DNA of 64,000 nucleotides from Aureibaculum marinum. Lineage in GTDB: Bacteria; Bacteroidota; Bacteroidia; Flavobacteriales; Flavobacteriaceae. Of this stretch, positions 36,932 to 46,402 are shown piece by piece. Each line of letters opens with the position of its first letter. The first letter of the stretch is position 1. The translations under genes were made by a program, and so were the position numbers. The stretch lies in NCBI RefSeq assembly GCF_003813905.1, contig NZ_RPFJ01000002.1, positions 434,001 through 498,000 on the forward strand, read 5' to 3'. The notes under the pieces are model-generated. The model was not told the origin of the DNA and ran no database searches. It saw only the letters and a list, made by a program, of their open reading frames with translations.

Positions 36932-36963
36932 AAAAAAGCCTCACTTCATGGTGAGGCTTTTTT
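36932..36963. terminator. Terminator after the TonB-dependent receptor gene
   Basis: A 7-bp GC-rich stem (GCCTCAC/GTGAGGC) with a 6-base loop is flanked by A6 and T6, giving U-runs on both strands. It lies 17 bases past the receptor stop. Confidence 0.88.
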
Positions 36964-36980
36964 AATTCTTATCTATACTT

Positions 36981-39836
36981 TTATAAATTAATTATCCAAG
37001 ACACATAATACATAGAACCAAGAGATCCTGTACCTGGAGCACTCATAAACTCTTTTCCTCCAATATTAGTACCTCCTAATTTAAATATAGATTTCATTTT
37101 AGGAATACTGTAATTAACTTGAGCATCAACAACACTTCTAGCATCAATCATAGCATCAGCAAAAGATGATTCCCATAAAAATTCATCACTCCATCTATAA
37201 TCAATTTGGAACCCAAAATTCTTAAAAAGACTTGTATTTCCAAAACCAACTTTTACTTTATGTTCAGGTGTATTAAATCCTGCTTCATAATCTGGATCTG
37301 ATGATTGATCAAAGTCAAATTTGGCATACGTATAATTAATTCCAAAATCAAAACTATTAAATACTTTAGTAGAAACACCTATTGTAGCTCCATAAGAAGA
37401 AATATCTGCTTCTGAATTTGTATACAGTTGAAATGGCTGATAATCTCCATTACCAATAGCTATAATAGCTGTAGGAATTGGCCCTCCCAATTCAGGTGGT
37501 AAATTAGTAATGTCCGAAGCTAAATTTACACTTCCATAATGTGGAGATACTACTGTTTTATTTCCAATAAAATCTTCATATATATTATAATAAGCACTTG
37601 CATCTAACATTAACCTTCCAAAACCTGCTCTATATCCAATTTCAAAGGCTTGAACTCTTTCTGGTTTTACATAATCAAAATCAGCAACCTCTAACAAACC
37701 AGGGTTAGGAGCTCCTTGGGCTGCACTAGCTCCAAAAGCCATTACTGATGCCAATGTAAATGAATTTTCATAAGCATCTCTACCCGTTAACTGTACTGTT
37801 GCAGGAAAACCTAATGCCTGAGACTGCAAACTATTGTCTAAAGGTTTAGATGTATATCTATCTAAATTATCAGGAGCTGAACCTACTAAAATAGCTTGAC
37901 CAGCATCTAAACCAATATATTGATCTTGAGTAGTCGGATTTCTAAATCCTGTTTGATATGAAAATCTTAAGTTTCTAGTTTTACCTTCTCCAAGTGAATA
38001 AGAAACCGAGATTCTAGGAGAAACGTTTCCATCAAAATTCTGTGCTTTATCATATCTAATTGACCCCGTAAGCTTTAGCCTTTCATCAACTAATTTCTTC
38101 TGAACTTGCATATATGCACCATATTCATCATAATGGATTGCTCCGTCATAATCGGTAAAAATTGTACCGCTAGAATTTAACGCATATTCTCTATAAGAAC
38201 CTCCGATTTGAATTTCAGCAAAATCTATTAAATTATGGAAATTATAATTTCCATCTACATGATACAACTTAGTTTGATCTTGAAATTTTGCCCCTGTATT
38301 TAAATCTGGATCCGAGGTGATAGCTTCTAACTGAGCATCAAATTCAGGTGTACCTGGTTGCAACGTTACGTTTGCATCTGCAAATTGTCTTGCAGCAGCA
38401 TGGGCAGCATCTTGTCCAGAACCTTGAGCAATGGCTCCTAAAAATGTTTGAGCATAAGCACCAAACCATTGCGTTGCATTTGCTTTATTCATATTAATTC
38501 CAGCAAATCTCATATCGTAAGAATCTCCAGCATTCTCATCAGTGATATATCCTCTTAAAAAGAAATTATCATTTCTAATTTCGAGCTTATGTTGCTGCAT
38601 AAGAAAATTATTAATATTATATCTATTAGCACCTTGATAAATAGTATTACCTATACCAAACTTAGCATTATAAATTACTTCTAAATCATCAGCAAAGGGT
38701 CTATAATGAAAAGCAAAAGCAGCTTTAACACTTTCTGCTTTATAATCTGTTAAATCAGATTCTTTATAACCAGTTCTAGAAATAGTTTGAGTTCCTAACG
38801 CCTCAGCTACTGATTGAGGAAAACCAGCTCCTAAGGCTAAGGCTTCAAAATCAAGAGGTACAGCAACTTCATCTCCATAAATATTTGCTTGATCAAATGA
38901 TGTAGCATTACCAACAGTAGGTATTATAACATCTGGATTACCAGCTCCTGCATCTACGTATTGATTATAATCTGTGGCATACCACTCTGTACCTTGTAAA
39001 TAAGACAATGTTGCCTTCGCGGCAAATTTATCACTAAATTTATATGCAGCTCTAATACCTAAATCATAATAAGGATTATCGCCTGCTGCATCTTGCATTG
39101 TAACTCCAGTTTTAAAATATGTACTAATACCATCATCGTCAAAAGGGTTTTTACTTGTCATAAACAAAATACCATTAAATGCATTAGCACCATACAAAGC
39201 TGAGGAGGCTCCTGGCAGTAATTCAACAGTATTTACATCTAATTCTGACATACCTAATAAATTACCAAGAGCAAAATTTAATGCTGGGGAAGAATTATCC
39301 ATACCGTCTACCAACTGCATAAATCTAGTGTTTGCAAATGTTGCAAAACCTCTTGTATTAACAGATTTAAAAGTTAAACTACTTGTACTCACGTCTACAC
39401 CTTTTAAGTTTTCTAAACCATTGTAAAAACTTTCAGAAGATGTATTTTTTATATCTCTAGCATCCATACGTTCTACAGTTACTGGAGATTCAAGTATACG
39501 TTCTGGTGTTCGAGAAGCCGAAATTACAACTTCATCCAACTCGTTACTTTCCTTAAGAACAAAATCTATTGTTTGGTTATTACTAGTTACTTCAGCAGTT
39601 ACTGATTCTAACCCCAAAAAACTTGCTTGAATAGAAAATGGCGGTGTTTGATTTACTTTTAACGTAAAGAGGCCATCAAAATCTGTGGCAGTACCTGCAG
39701 CAGTACCCACTACAATAATATTAGCACCTGGAACTGGCTCGCCATTCGAATCTGACACTTTACCAGACACAACGGTTTGTGCATTAGTTAAAGCAAAAAA
39801 CATTAATGAAAATGCAAGAGCAAAATATTTAATCAT
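36981..39836 (-). CDS. TonB-dependent receptor with carboxypeptidase-like N-terminal domain
   Basis: From this ATG the protein has 951 residues, with a signal peptide MIKYFALAFSLMFFALTNAQ. The alternative ATG at 39875 gives an unlikely N-terminus. A CarboxypepD-regulatory-like domain (about 21-105) precedes the plug (about 115-235; ISASRTPERILESPVTVERM, LLPGASSALYGANAFNGILFM) and then a barrel to the C-terminal LSWIINL-like aromatic end. It is not SusC-like, and no SusD gene follows. Substrate is unknown; siderophores, vitamins, peptides and glycans are all possible. It stands alone with its own terminator. Confidence 0.92.
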   Translation of the reverse strand: MIKYFALAFSLMFFALTNAQTVVSGKVSDSNGEPVPGANIIVVGTAAGTATDFDGLFTLKVNQTPPFSIQASFLGLESVTAEVTSNNQTIDFVLKESNELDEVVISASRTPERILESPVTVERMDARDIKNTSSESFYNGLENLKGVDVSTSSLTFKSVNTRGFATFANTRFMQLVDGMDNSSPALNFALGNLLGMSELDVNTVELLPGASSALYGANAFNGILFMTSKNPFDDDGISTYFKTGVTMQDAAGDNPYYDLGIRAAYKFSDKFAAKATLSYLQGTEWYATDYNQYVDAGAGNPDVIIPTVGNATSFDQANIYGDEVAVPLDFEALALGAGFPQSVAEALGTQTISRTGYKESDLTDYKAESVKAAFAFHYRPFADDLEVIYNAKFGIGNTIYQGANRYNINNFLMQQHKLEIRNDNFFLRGYITDENAGDSYDMRFAGINMNKANATQWFGAYAQTFLGAIAQGSGQDAAHAAARQFADANVTLQPGTPEFDAQLEAITSDPDLNTGAKFQDQTKLYHVDGNYNFHNLIDFAEIQIGGSYREYALNSSGTIFTDYDGAIHYDEYGAYMQVQKKLVDERLKLTGSIRYDKAQNFDGNVSPRISVSYSLGEGKTRNLRFSYQTGFRNPTTQDQYIGLDAGQAILVGSAPDNLDRYTSKPLDNSLQSQALGFPATVQLTGRDAYENSFTLASVMAFGASAAQGAPNPGLLEVADFDYVKPERVQAFEIGYRAGFGRLMLDASAYYNIYEDFIGNKTVVSPHYGSVNLASDITNLPPELGGPIPTAIIAIGNGDYQPFQLYTNSEADISSYGATIGVSTKVFNSFDFGINYTYAKFDFDQSSDPDYEAGFNTPEHKVKVGFGNTSLFKNFGFQIDYRWSDEFLWESSFADAMIDARSVVDAQVNYSIPKMKSIFKLGGTNIGGKEFMSAPGTGSLGSMYYVSWIINL

Positions 39837-39931
39837 AATACTATCAATTTGAGTTAATAAGTTCGCAAAATACAAATTTTTTTAATTAAATTTTACGAAA
39901 TATCAAAAATCAAGCTACGATATTTATCAAA

Positions 39932-42655
39932 TTAATACTTTATTATTTTTTTTGAAGTACTAAATCTTCCTTTTTGAATTTTTAAAATATAAACCCCAGA
40001 AGATATTTTACTGAAATTCAAATACTTATCAAATATTGTGGTTTGATTAGCATATTTTCTCCTTAAAACTTGCCTACCAGTAGTATCAAATAACGAAATT
40101 AAGACATCATCAGAAGAATTGGATTCAAAAGTCAGATGTATTTCATTATTGAAAGGGTTTGGATAAATTCTAAACTCATTAAAACCATAATCATCAACAC
40201 CAACGGTTTGATTTGTTTGACACAATTCTATTGACCAATTATTTAAGGTACCAACATCTCCATGAGAATTATCTACAACTTTTAACTGCCAGTTACCCAA
40301 AGATGAAACTCCATTAAACGTTGACAACAAATTTGACCCTTTTGTTGTTCCTGATATGGCCGGATCAGAAAAACTACAATTAACAGCACTAGCTCCATCA
40401 TCAAAAGTAGCATTTATATTCTCTCTTTGCTGCCCTGAAGAGCCACAAGTTCGGTCATAAATTAAAACCTCAGTACCGTCTGGTGCTTTTAAATAAATCT
40501 GTAAATCCCACAACCACGAATGTGAAATATCTAAAGAAACATTTACATCCGAGACCAAAAAATTATTTGCTACATTTATTGTTGAAACTATGCCTGCTGT
40601 ATTAGCATCAGGGATAGACTTTGGTACATCAGAAGATTGATATGTAGAACAAGTAGTTTCAAAAGAACCTATAGAAATATTTTCAGCATTAACAGCGAAG
40701 AAAATATTGGAAACCGCCTGCACCATAATTCTTGCATTAGGCGAAGGGGTATTTGGTACGATTATACTTTCAGTTCCATCATTAGGTGTATTTGAAGCTA
40801 AAACAACAGGAAAAGTTAACCCTCCATCTAAAGACAATAAAATATTCACATTATTTTCATTGATTCCATTTGCTGTTGTACCTGCAACATCCCAATTAAT
40901 AATTTTGGAATCATTAACTTTCCAAGACAATCCAGTAGTATTTTGTGAAGTTACTACAAACGGACCTGCAGCATCTGTTACTGTTATCTTGACACTATCC
41001 GTAGCTGTTTGCCCCTCACCAACCACATTATCTCTTACAGTTAAAGCAAAATTCATAGTTCTAGAAACATCTGGTAAAACTTCCCAAGTAGAGATTCCTC
41101 CTGAAGTCAATGTTTGCATATCGGGAAAATACCTATCCGATTCTAAAGTAGGAGAATACGAGCGAAAAACAGCACCTACTGTTTGCGTAGATGAAGGAGG
41201 TATAGAAATACCACTCACCTCATTATCTATTTGTTCCCAACAATATGTTAATACATCTCCATCTAAATCTGACCCCAATCCTTTTAATACAAAAGGCGTA
41301 GATTTTGGTATAACATAATCACTTCCTGCATTAGCAGTTGGCACATTTAAATTATACGAAAAACTAGAAACTGTAGCACAAGAGCCTCCATTTATTATAT
41401 TATCATATATTTCAGCAATACTCACTACATGAAAATAGCTATCGCTATTTCCTTGAATATTTTGTTGTGGGCCACAAATACCGGCATAACTCATTAAAGA
41501 AGAGCCACTACCGGGTTCAACTGCAGTAGCATCATTTCTATTACCACCACCGCAATTACCAGCTGTACCATTAAAAGTATGATTGGCTCCAAATTGATGC
41601 CCCATTTCATGTGCAACATAATCTATGTTAAAACTATCACCCACAGGAAAAATAGAACCCGTAACTCCTTTGGCTTTATTAGAACCACAAACAGAAGCTA
41701 AACTAGCAACACCTCCACCTCCTGTACTAAAAACATGTCCAATATCATAATTTGAAGCACCAATAACACTATTAATATTATTCTGATTTTGAACTAGCAT
41801 AGCAGAACCATTATCATTTGTGTAAGGATCATTACCTGAATCAGTTTCTAAATAGATAAGTTGATCATTATTAGCAATTAATTGCATAGTTATTGCAAGA
41901 TCACGTTCAAAAATTGAGTTCACTCTATTCATAGTTACTACCATAGCAGATAATACGACACTGATAGAATCGACTCGGGCACTTCCAGCTCCTAATCCTG
42001 CAGCATCAACATGAAAATTAGAATACTCTTCAGTTGCTGCTAATGCCAACCTATACGTACGTAATTTTAGATCATTAATAACCTTTTTACGCACTTTACT
42101 TTTCAACTTGACTATTTCTTCTTCTTCAACAGAACACTCAAAAAGTTTATCTGTTAATACATCCTTTTTATAATAAACGTGATATTTTTCTCTATTTTCA
42201 GTATATGGATCAATGAACATTGTCCCTTTTTGTGAAGATAAAACAATAGCATGAAAACCTAAATCACTAATACTAAAATAAACTTTTAAAGAGCCATCGT
42301 TTACTCCTCGCCCTTTGTAAGATTTTATTGAAGGAAATTTTTTTGCTAAATCTGGATGTAAAATTGGAGTTTCAGCTACCTTAAACTTAACAAGATTACC
42401 TTCCGCATCAGGTAATTCAACAACTTTAGAATTATTACTACTCTTGAGGTTAAACTTGAGCCTATTTTTTAACTGGTTAATATTTAAATTAAAAAGTTGA
42501 TGCTTTTTAGTGATTGCATTGGTTGGCAATATTTGCTCAGAACTTTCTACAAAGTCAACTTTAGACCAAAGGGTATTTTCTTGAGAAAAACCTTTACTAC
42601 AAGACAATAGTAACAGAATAACTAAAAGAAAATAAGCGTAATTTTTAAAGCTCAT
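39932..42655 (-). CDS. Secreted reprolysin-like (M12B-type) metalloprotease with P-domain and T9SS sorting domain
   Basis: From this ATG the protein has 907 residues, with a signal peptide ending SKGFSQ. A propeptide (about 25-210) is followed by a zinc-protease domain containing HEMGHQFGANHTF (HExxHxxGxxH-type) and the Met-turn region SLMSYAGIC. Ig-like segments, a proprotein-convertase P-domain (about 680-815; WLWDLQIYLKAPDGTEVLIYDRT, LNNWSIELC) and a T9SS sorting domain (about 825-907; RIYPNPFNNEIHL, FDTTGRQVL) follow. It should be secreted and digest extracellular protein. A minus-strand TATCTTTG box at 42674-42681 lies upstream and rules out the longer start at 42676. Confidence 0.93.
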   Translation of the reverse strand: MSFKNYAYFLLVILLLLSCSKGFSQENTLWSKVDFVESSEQILPTNAITKKHQLFNLNINQLKNRLKFNLKSSNNSKVVELPDAEGNLVKFKVAETPILHPDLAKKFPSIKSYKGRGVNDGSLKVYFSISDLGFHAIVLSSQKGTMFIDPYTENREKYHVYYKKDVLTDKLFECSVEEEEIVKLKSKVRKKVINDLKLRTYRLALAATEEYSNFHVDAAGLGAGSARVDSISVVLSAMVVTMNRVNSIFERDLAITMQLIANNDQLIYLETDSGNDPYTNDNGSAMLVQNQNNINSVIGASNYDIGHVFSTGGGGVASLASVCGSNKAKGVTGSIFPVGDSFNIDYVAHEMGHQFGANHTFNGTAGNCGGGNRNDATAVEPGSGSSLMSYAGICGPQQNIQGNSDSYFHVVSIAEIYDNIINGGSCATVSSFSYNLNVPTANAGSDYVIPKSTPFVLKGLGSDLDGDVLTYCWEQIDNEVSGISIPPSSTQTVGAVFRSYSPTLESDRYFPDMQTLTSGGISTWEVLPDVSRTMNFALTVRDNVVGEGQTATDSVKITVTDAAGPFVVTSQNTTGLSWKVNDSKIINWDVAGTTANGINENNVNILLSLDGGLTFPVVLASNTPNDGTESIIVPNTPSPNARIMVQAVSNIFFAVNAENISIGSFETTCSTYQSSDVPKSIPDANTAGIVSTINVANNFLVSDVNVSLDISHSWLWDLQIYLKAPDGTEVLIYDRTCGSSGQQRENINATFDDGASAVNCSFSDPAISGTTKGSNLLSTFNGVSSLGNWQLKVVDNSHGDVGTLNNWSIELCQTNQTVGVDDYGFNEFRIYPNPFNNEIHLTFESNSSDDVLISLFDTTGRQVLRRKYANQTTIFDKYLNFSKISSGVYILKIQKGRFSTSKKIIKY

Positions 42656-42673
42656 AATTAAACATTGCAGAAA

Positions 42674-42681
42674 CAAAGATA
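42674..42681 (-). promoter_or_regulatory. Candidate -7 element for the M12B protease gene
   Basis: On the minus strand TATCTTTG matches TAnnTTTG, 18 bases before the chosen start codon at 42655. Confidence 0.4.
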
Positions 42682-42729
42682 ATAGAACTTTTTAAATGAA
42701 GTTTTAATATCTTTACCAAAAATGTTTCT

Positions 42730-43260
42730 ATGAGATTTTTTTCATTCAGTTTTATTTTATTTTTTTTAATGAGTTGCAAAGCAACAACTACAGAAAACCC
42801 ACTTAAAAAACAGACATTTAATCTAAAAAACTGTCTAGAACAAAACCAATGTTCTATAGAAATAATACCAAATACTAACCTATTAATTAAACAGAATGAA
42901 TCAGAAATTCTGGATGTTAGTGTTTCAAAAGGAGACAAAATAATAATAAAATATGAATTAAAAAGAGTAGAACTTCCAAATACCGAAGATGGACACTATC
43001 GTGAATTGGTTTATTTTGAAATTGATAAGAAAAATAGACAGTTATTTTTAACTAATAAAGCTTTACAGCACGTAAAAATGACTTTTGGAAGATTTTGTTA
43101 TTGTAAAAATGGCGGTACTGGTTTTTTTAAAGTAACAAACGGCAAACTGAAATTAATTAGAAACGAAAATGAGTTACAAATAAATCTCAATTTTAAAGTA
43201 GGTAAAATTCCACAGATAATTACTGAAATTAACGAAACAATAACATTAATAGATAAATAA
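42730..43260 (+). CDS. Unrecognised lipoprotein
   Basis: This 176-residue protein has a clear lipoprotein signal (MRFFSFSFILFFLMSC, C16). The mature part has mixed alpha/beta character with a Cys-containing segment FGRFCYCKNGG at about residues 119-129 and an earlier Cys in NCLEQNQCS. I recognise no family. It is divergent from the secreted M12B protease, 74 bases apart, and may be an inhibitor or unrelated. The reading frame is intact, with normal codon use for the region. Confidence 0.7.
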   Translation: MRFFSFSFILFFLMSCKATTTENPLKKQTFNLKNCLEQNQCSIEIIPNTNLLIKQNESEILDVSVSKGDKIIIKYELKRVELPNTEDGHYRELVYFEIDKKNRQLFLTNKALQHVKMTFGRFCYCKNGGTGFFKVTNGKLKLIRNENELQINLNFKVGKIPQIITEINETITLIDK

Positions 43261-43305
43261 TTTTAAATATAAGTTTCATCTGTTTAGTTGAATTATAAAA
43301 TTAAT

Positions 43306-43313
43306 TAATTTTG
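43306..43313 (+). promoter_or_regulatory. Candidate -7 element for ribF
   Basis: TAATTTTG matches TAnnTTTG, giving a leader of about 95 bases before ribF. I see no FMN riboswitch in that leader. Confidence 0.3.
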
Positions 43314-43416
43314 CAACCCATCCAATTTTGATAAAAATCACATTTTTTTACTCAATTTTCACTTAAACGTAAAAAATCTAAACCAGTTCATTATTTTTGC
43401 CCTATAAATTATATTT

Positions 43417-44364
43417 GTGAAGATACATCGGTCCATAAAAGAATTTACTGGAAAAGAAAATTCGTCAATTGTAACTATTGGTACTTTTGATGGTGTTCAT
43501 ATTGGACATCAAGAAATTATCAAAAATCTAGTTAAACAAAGTTTAAATAACGGAGGTAACTCTGTTATTCTTACTTTTTTTCCACATCCAAGAATGGTAT
43601 TACAACAAGGGGTAGATTTAAAATTACTTACAACATTATCTGAAAAAATTGCTCTTTTAGAAAAAACAGGATTAGATGTTTTAGTAATAGAACCTTTTAC
43701 AAAAGAGTTTTCAAGATTAACAGCAGTTGATTTTGTAAGAAATGTTTTAATTCAACAGTTAAAATTAAAAAAATTAGTTATTGGTTACGACCATCATTTT
43801 GGCAGAAACAGAGAAGGAAATTTTGAACAATTACAACAATACGGAGAACTTTACAACTTTTCAGTTGAAGAAATTCCTGCACAAGACATTAAAAACATTG
43901 CAGTAAGCTCAACAAAAATACGTAATGCACTTTTGGAAGGAGACATAAAAAAAGCTAATAGCTTTTTAGGGTATGAATATTTACTTACTGGCACTATTGT
44001 TCACGGAAAAGGTTTAGGAAAAAAATACAATTACCCAACTATAAATATCAACATAAAAGAAGATTATAAACTAATACCCAAACCGGGTGTTTATATTGTA
44101 AAAACAAGGCTGAATAATAAGAATTTGTTTGGTATTATGAATATTGGCTTTCGCCCAACCATAAATGGCAAAAATCAAACTATAGAAGTACATTTACTTG
44201 ATTTTAACGGTGACTTATACGGTAAAGACATTTCAATTTCAATAGCATATCGTTTACGAGACGAACAAAAATTTGATTCATTAGAGCATTTATTCGCTCA
44301 AATTAAAAAAGACGAAACAACCACAAGAGCATTGATTAAACAAGGGGAAATTTCTTTTAGTTAA
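43417..44364 (+). CDS. ribF: Bifunctional riboflavin kinase/FAD synthetase
   Basis: This 315-residue cytoplasmic enzyme makes FMN then FAD. The N-terminal nucleotidyltransferase has GTFDGVHIGHQEII (about 22-35), FFPHPRMVL and the SSTKIRNALLEGD signature. The C-terminal riboflavin kinase domain has GKGLGKKYNYPTINI and GVYIVKTRL. The start codon is GTG at 43417; there is no earlier ATG in frame that keeps the family start. The length is normal. The 245-base gap downstream, before serS, shows no gene. Confidence 0.95.
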   Translation: MKIHRSIKEFTGKENSSIVTIGTFDGVHIGHQEIIKNLVKQSLNNGGNSVILTFFPHPRMVLQQGVDLKLLTTLSEKIALLEKTGLDVLVIEPFTKEFSRLTAVDFVRNVLIQQLKLKKLVIGYDHHFGRNREGNFEQLQQYGELYNFSVEEIPAQDIKNIAVSSTKIRNALLEGDIKKANSFLGYEYLLTGTIVHGKGLGKKYNYPTININIKEDYKLIPKPGVYIVKTRLNNKNLFGIMNIGFRPTINGKNQTIEVHLLDFNGDLYGKDISISIAYRLRDEQKFDSLEHLFAQIKKDETTTRALIKQGEISFS

Positions 44365-44580
44365 TATAAACAAAAACTGATTCTGCTTTATTTTAAACAC
44401 ATCTAAACTCGCCTTTTACACCAAATAGCAGAAAGCAGCCATCTTAGTTTTTTCACTTTTATATTTCTTTATTTTTTTGAATCAAACTAGTTGTACCCTA
44501 CATTAAAAACAACCTCGAATTCAATGAATAATTCAAAATGATAAAAAAATCTTTTTTTTCAAAAATCTATTGACAATCGT

Positions 44581-44588
44581 TATCTTTG
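44581..44588 (+). promoter_or_regulatory. Candidate -7 element for serS
   Basis: TATCTTTG matches TAnnTTTG, 21 bases before the serS start codon. Confidence 0.4.
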
Positions 44589-44609
44589 CTCACTTAATAT
44601 AAAAAAATC

Positions 44610-45884
44610 ATGTTACAAGTAGCTTTTATTAGAGAACATAAAGACCGTGTTATAAAAGGATTAGAAAAAAGAAATTTTACTGATGCCAACAAAATAATTG
44701 AAGAAGTTTTAGCTGCTGATGAAAATCGCAAATCTATTCAAACTAAATTAGATCAAGTATTAGCGGAATCTAACAAACTCTCTAAAGAAATTGGATTTTT
44801 ATTCAAATCTGGAGAGCAACAAAAAGCAAACTTGTTAAAAGAAAAAACCAGTCAACTTAAAGAAAGTTCAAAGCAATTAAATGAACAGTTAACTGCTGCA
44901 CAAAATGAATTAGACAATTTATTATATCAAATACCAAATGTTCCTAATACATTAGTTCCCGAAGGGAAAGGAGAGGAAGATAATGAGGAAATTTTCAGAG
45001 AAGGAGATATTCCAAAATTACATGATAAAGCTTTACCTCACTGGGAATTAGCAAAAAAATATAACATTATAGACTTTGAGTTAGGTAATAAAATAACTGG
45101 AGCTGGTTTTCCTGTTTACAAAGGAAAAGGAGCAAAATTACAACGAGCATTAATTAATTATTTTTTAGACAAAAACACAGCTGTTGGTTATCAAGAAGTT
45201 CAAGTACCTTTATTGGTTAATGAATCTTCAGGATTTGGCACTGGACAATTGCCAGACAAAGAAGGACAGATGTATCATATTACAGGAGACAACTTATACT
45301 TAATTCCTACTGCAGAAGTACCTGTTACTAATATTTATAGAGATGTATTATTAAAAGAAAGTGATTTTCCTATTTTACATACAGGTTACACACCTTGTTT
45401 TAGACGTGAAGCAGGTTCATATGGAGCTCATGTAAGAGGTTTAAATAGATTACATCAATTTGATAAAGTAGAAATTGTACGAATTGAACACCCCGATAAT
45501 TCTTATAAAGCTCTTGACGAGATGGTAAATCACGTAAAAGACATACTTAAAGAATTAAAATTACCTTATAGAATTTTAAGATTATGTGGTGCAGATATAG
45601 GATTTACATCTGCTTTAACATACGATTTTGAAGTATTTTCTACAGCTCAAGACAGATGGTTAGAAATAAGTTCTGTTTCAAATTTTGAAACTTTTCAAGC
45701 CAATCGGTTAAAATTACGTTTTAAAAATTCAGCTGGAAAAAGTGAGTTGGCACACACATTAAATGGTAGTTCTTTAGCTTTACCTCGAGTTTTAGCCGGA
45801 ATACTAGAAAATTATCAAACTGAAAATGGCATAATAATACCTGAAGTGCTAAGAAAATATACAGGTTTTGATGTTATAGACTAA
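44610..45884 (+). CDS. serS: Serine--tRNA ligase
   Basis: This 424-residue class II synthetase has an N-terminal coiled-coil arm (about 28-105) and a class II core. The core shows motif 2 (TPCFRREAGSYGAHVRGLNRLHQF) and the motif 3 segment ending NGSSLALPRVLAGILENYQ. It charges tRNA-Ser. The length is standard. The gap after it (45885-46402) holds only a 47-codon gene on the other strand. Confidence 0.97.
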   Translation: MLQVAFIREHKDRVIKGLEKRNFTDANKIIEEVLAADENRKSIQTKLDQVLAESNKLSKEIGFLFKSGEQQKANLLKEKTSQLKESSKQLNEQLTAAQNELDNLLYQIPNVPNTLVPEGKGEEDNEEIFREGDIPKLHDKALPHWELAKKYNIIDFELGNKITGAGFPVYKGKGAKLQRALINYFLDKNTAVGYQEVQVPLLVNESSGFGTGQLPDKEGQMYHITGDNLYLIPTAEVPVTNIYRDVLLKESDFPILHTGYTPCFRREAGSYGAHVRGLNRLHQFDKVEIVRIEHPDNSYKALDEMVNHVKDILKELKLPYRILRLCGADIGFTSALTYDFEVFSTAQDRWLEISSVSNFETFQANRLKLRFKNSAGKSELAHTLNGSSLALPRVLAGILENYQTENGIIIPEVLRKYTGFDVID

Positions 45885-46099
45885 ACTAAAAATAGTTTAC
45901 AATCAGTCTTATTTTAATCACTTTTTTGCAACGTAGATAAATGTAAAATACACTATTTATCATCAAACTTTTGGCGTAAAAGCATATACAGACATTTTAT
46001 CTTTTTTATAAAAGAAATTAAAAACAGCTTTAATGCCTAGAAGATACTATTTTTCTGAAAAACAACAATTAAAAGTTTACATTATCTAAAAGACTTCAA

Positions 46100-46243
46100 C
46101 TAATTAGCCACCACTGCCCTTAATAACTTTTTATATCGTTGAACTTCTAATAGAGCATTAAAATAATCATTAATCTGACCATTTTTCATAAAGTTTGTAG
46201 CTCTTTCTTTAGCGATTTGTTGTCGATATTTTAACTCTTTCAT
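46100..46243 (-). CDS. Small basic protein of 47 residues, unknown function
   Basis: The frame begins MKELKYRQQIAKERATNFMK and ends LLRAVVAN. It is Lys/Arg-rich, with predicted helical character and no signal peptide or membrane segment. It fills an otherwise empty 518-base gap between serS and the TPR gene, and the proportion of helix-forming residues is unlike random intergenic AT-rich sequence. I have a weak impression that similar short proteins occur beside serS in other Flavobacteriaceae, but cannot confirm it. The function is unknown. Confidence 0.55.
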   Translation of the reverse strand: MKELKYRQQIAKERATNFMKNGQINDYFNALLEVQRYKKLLRAVVAN

Positions 46244-46354
46244 GATAAAAAATTAATTGTTTTTAACACTATGTCAATCATTATGCCAAAATACAAATTG
46301 GGTTAAGTAATTTTTATCTCATGTAAAATTTCAATTAGTTAAAACTTCTTTTAT

Positions 46355-46362
46355 TACCTTTG
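46355..46362 (+). promoter_or_regulatory. Candidate -7 element for the TPR gene
   Basis: TACCTTTG matches TAnnTTTG. It would start transcripts just about at an upstream ATG (46367), favouring translation from 46403. Confidence 0.4.
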
Positions 46363-46402
46363 ATGCATGTGCCAAAAATTTTTCGACATAAGTTATAACG
46401 AC

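Noticed and set aside
40707-41318. 203-codon plus-strand open frame inside the M12B protease gene
   Set aside because: It lies antisense to a long, well-supported secreted protease and has the low-complexity Ser/Thr/Val/Pro make-up of a shadow frame, with no domain or promoter.
43314-43416. FMN riboswitch in the ribF leader
   Set aside because: The roughly 100-base leader is AT-rich and lacks the conserved GC-rich RFN blocks.
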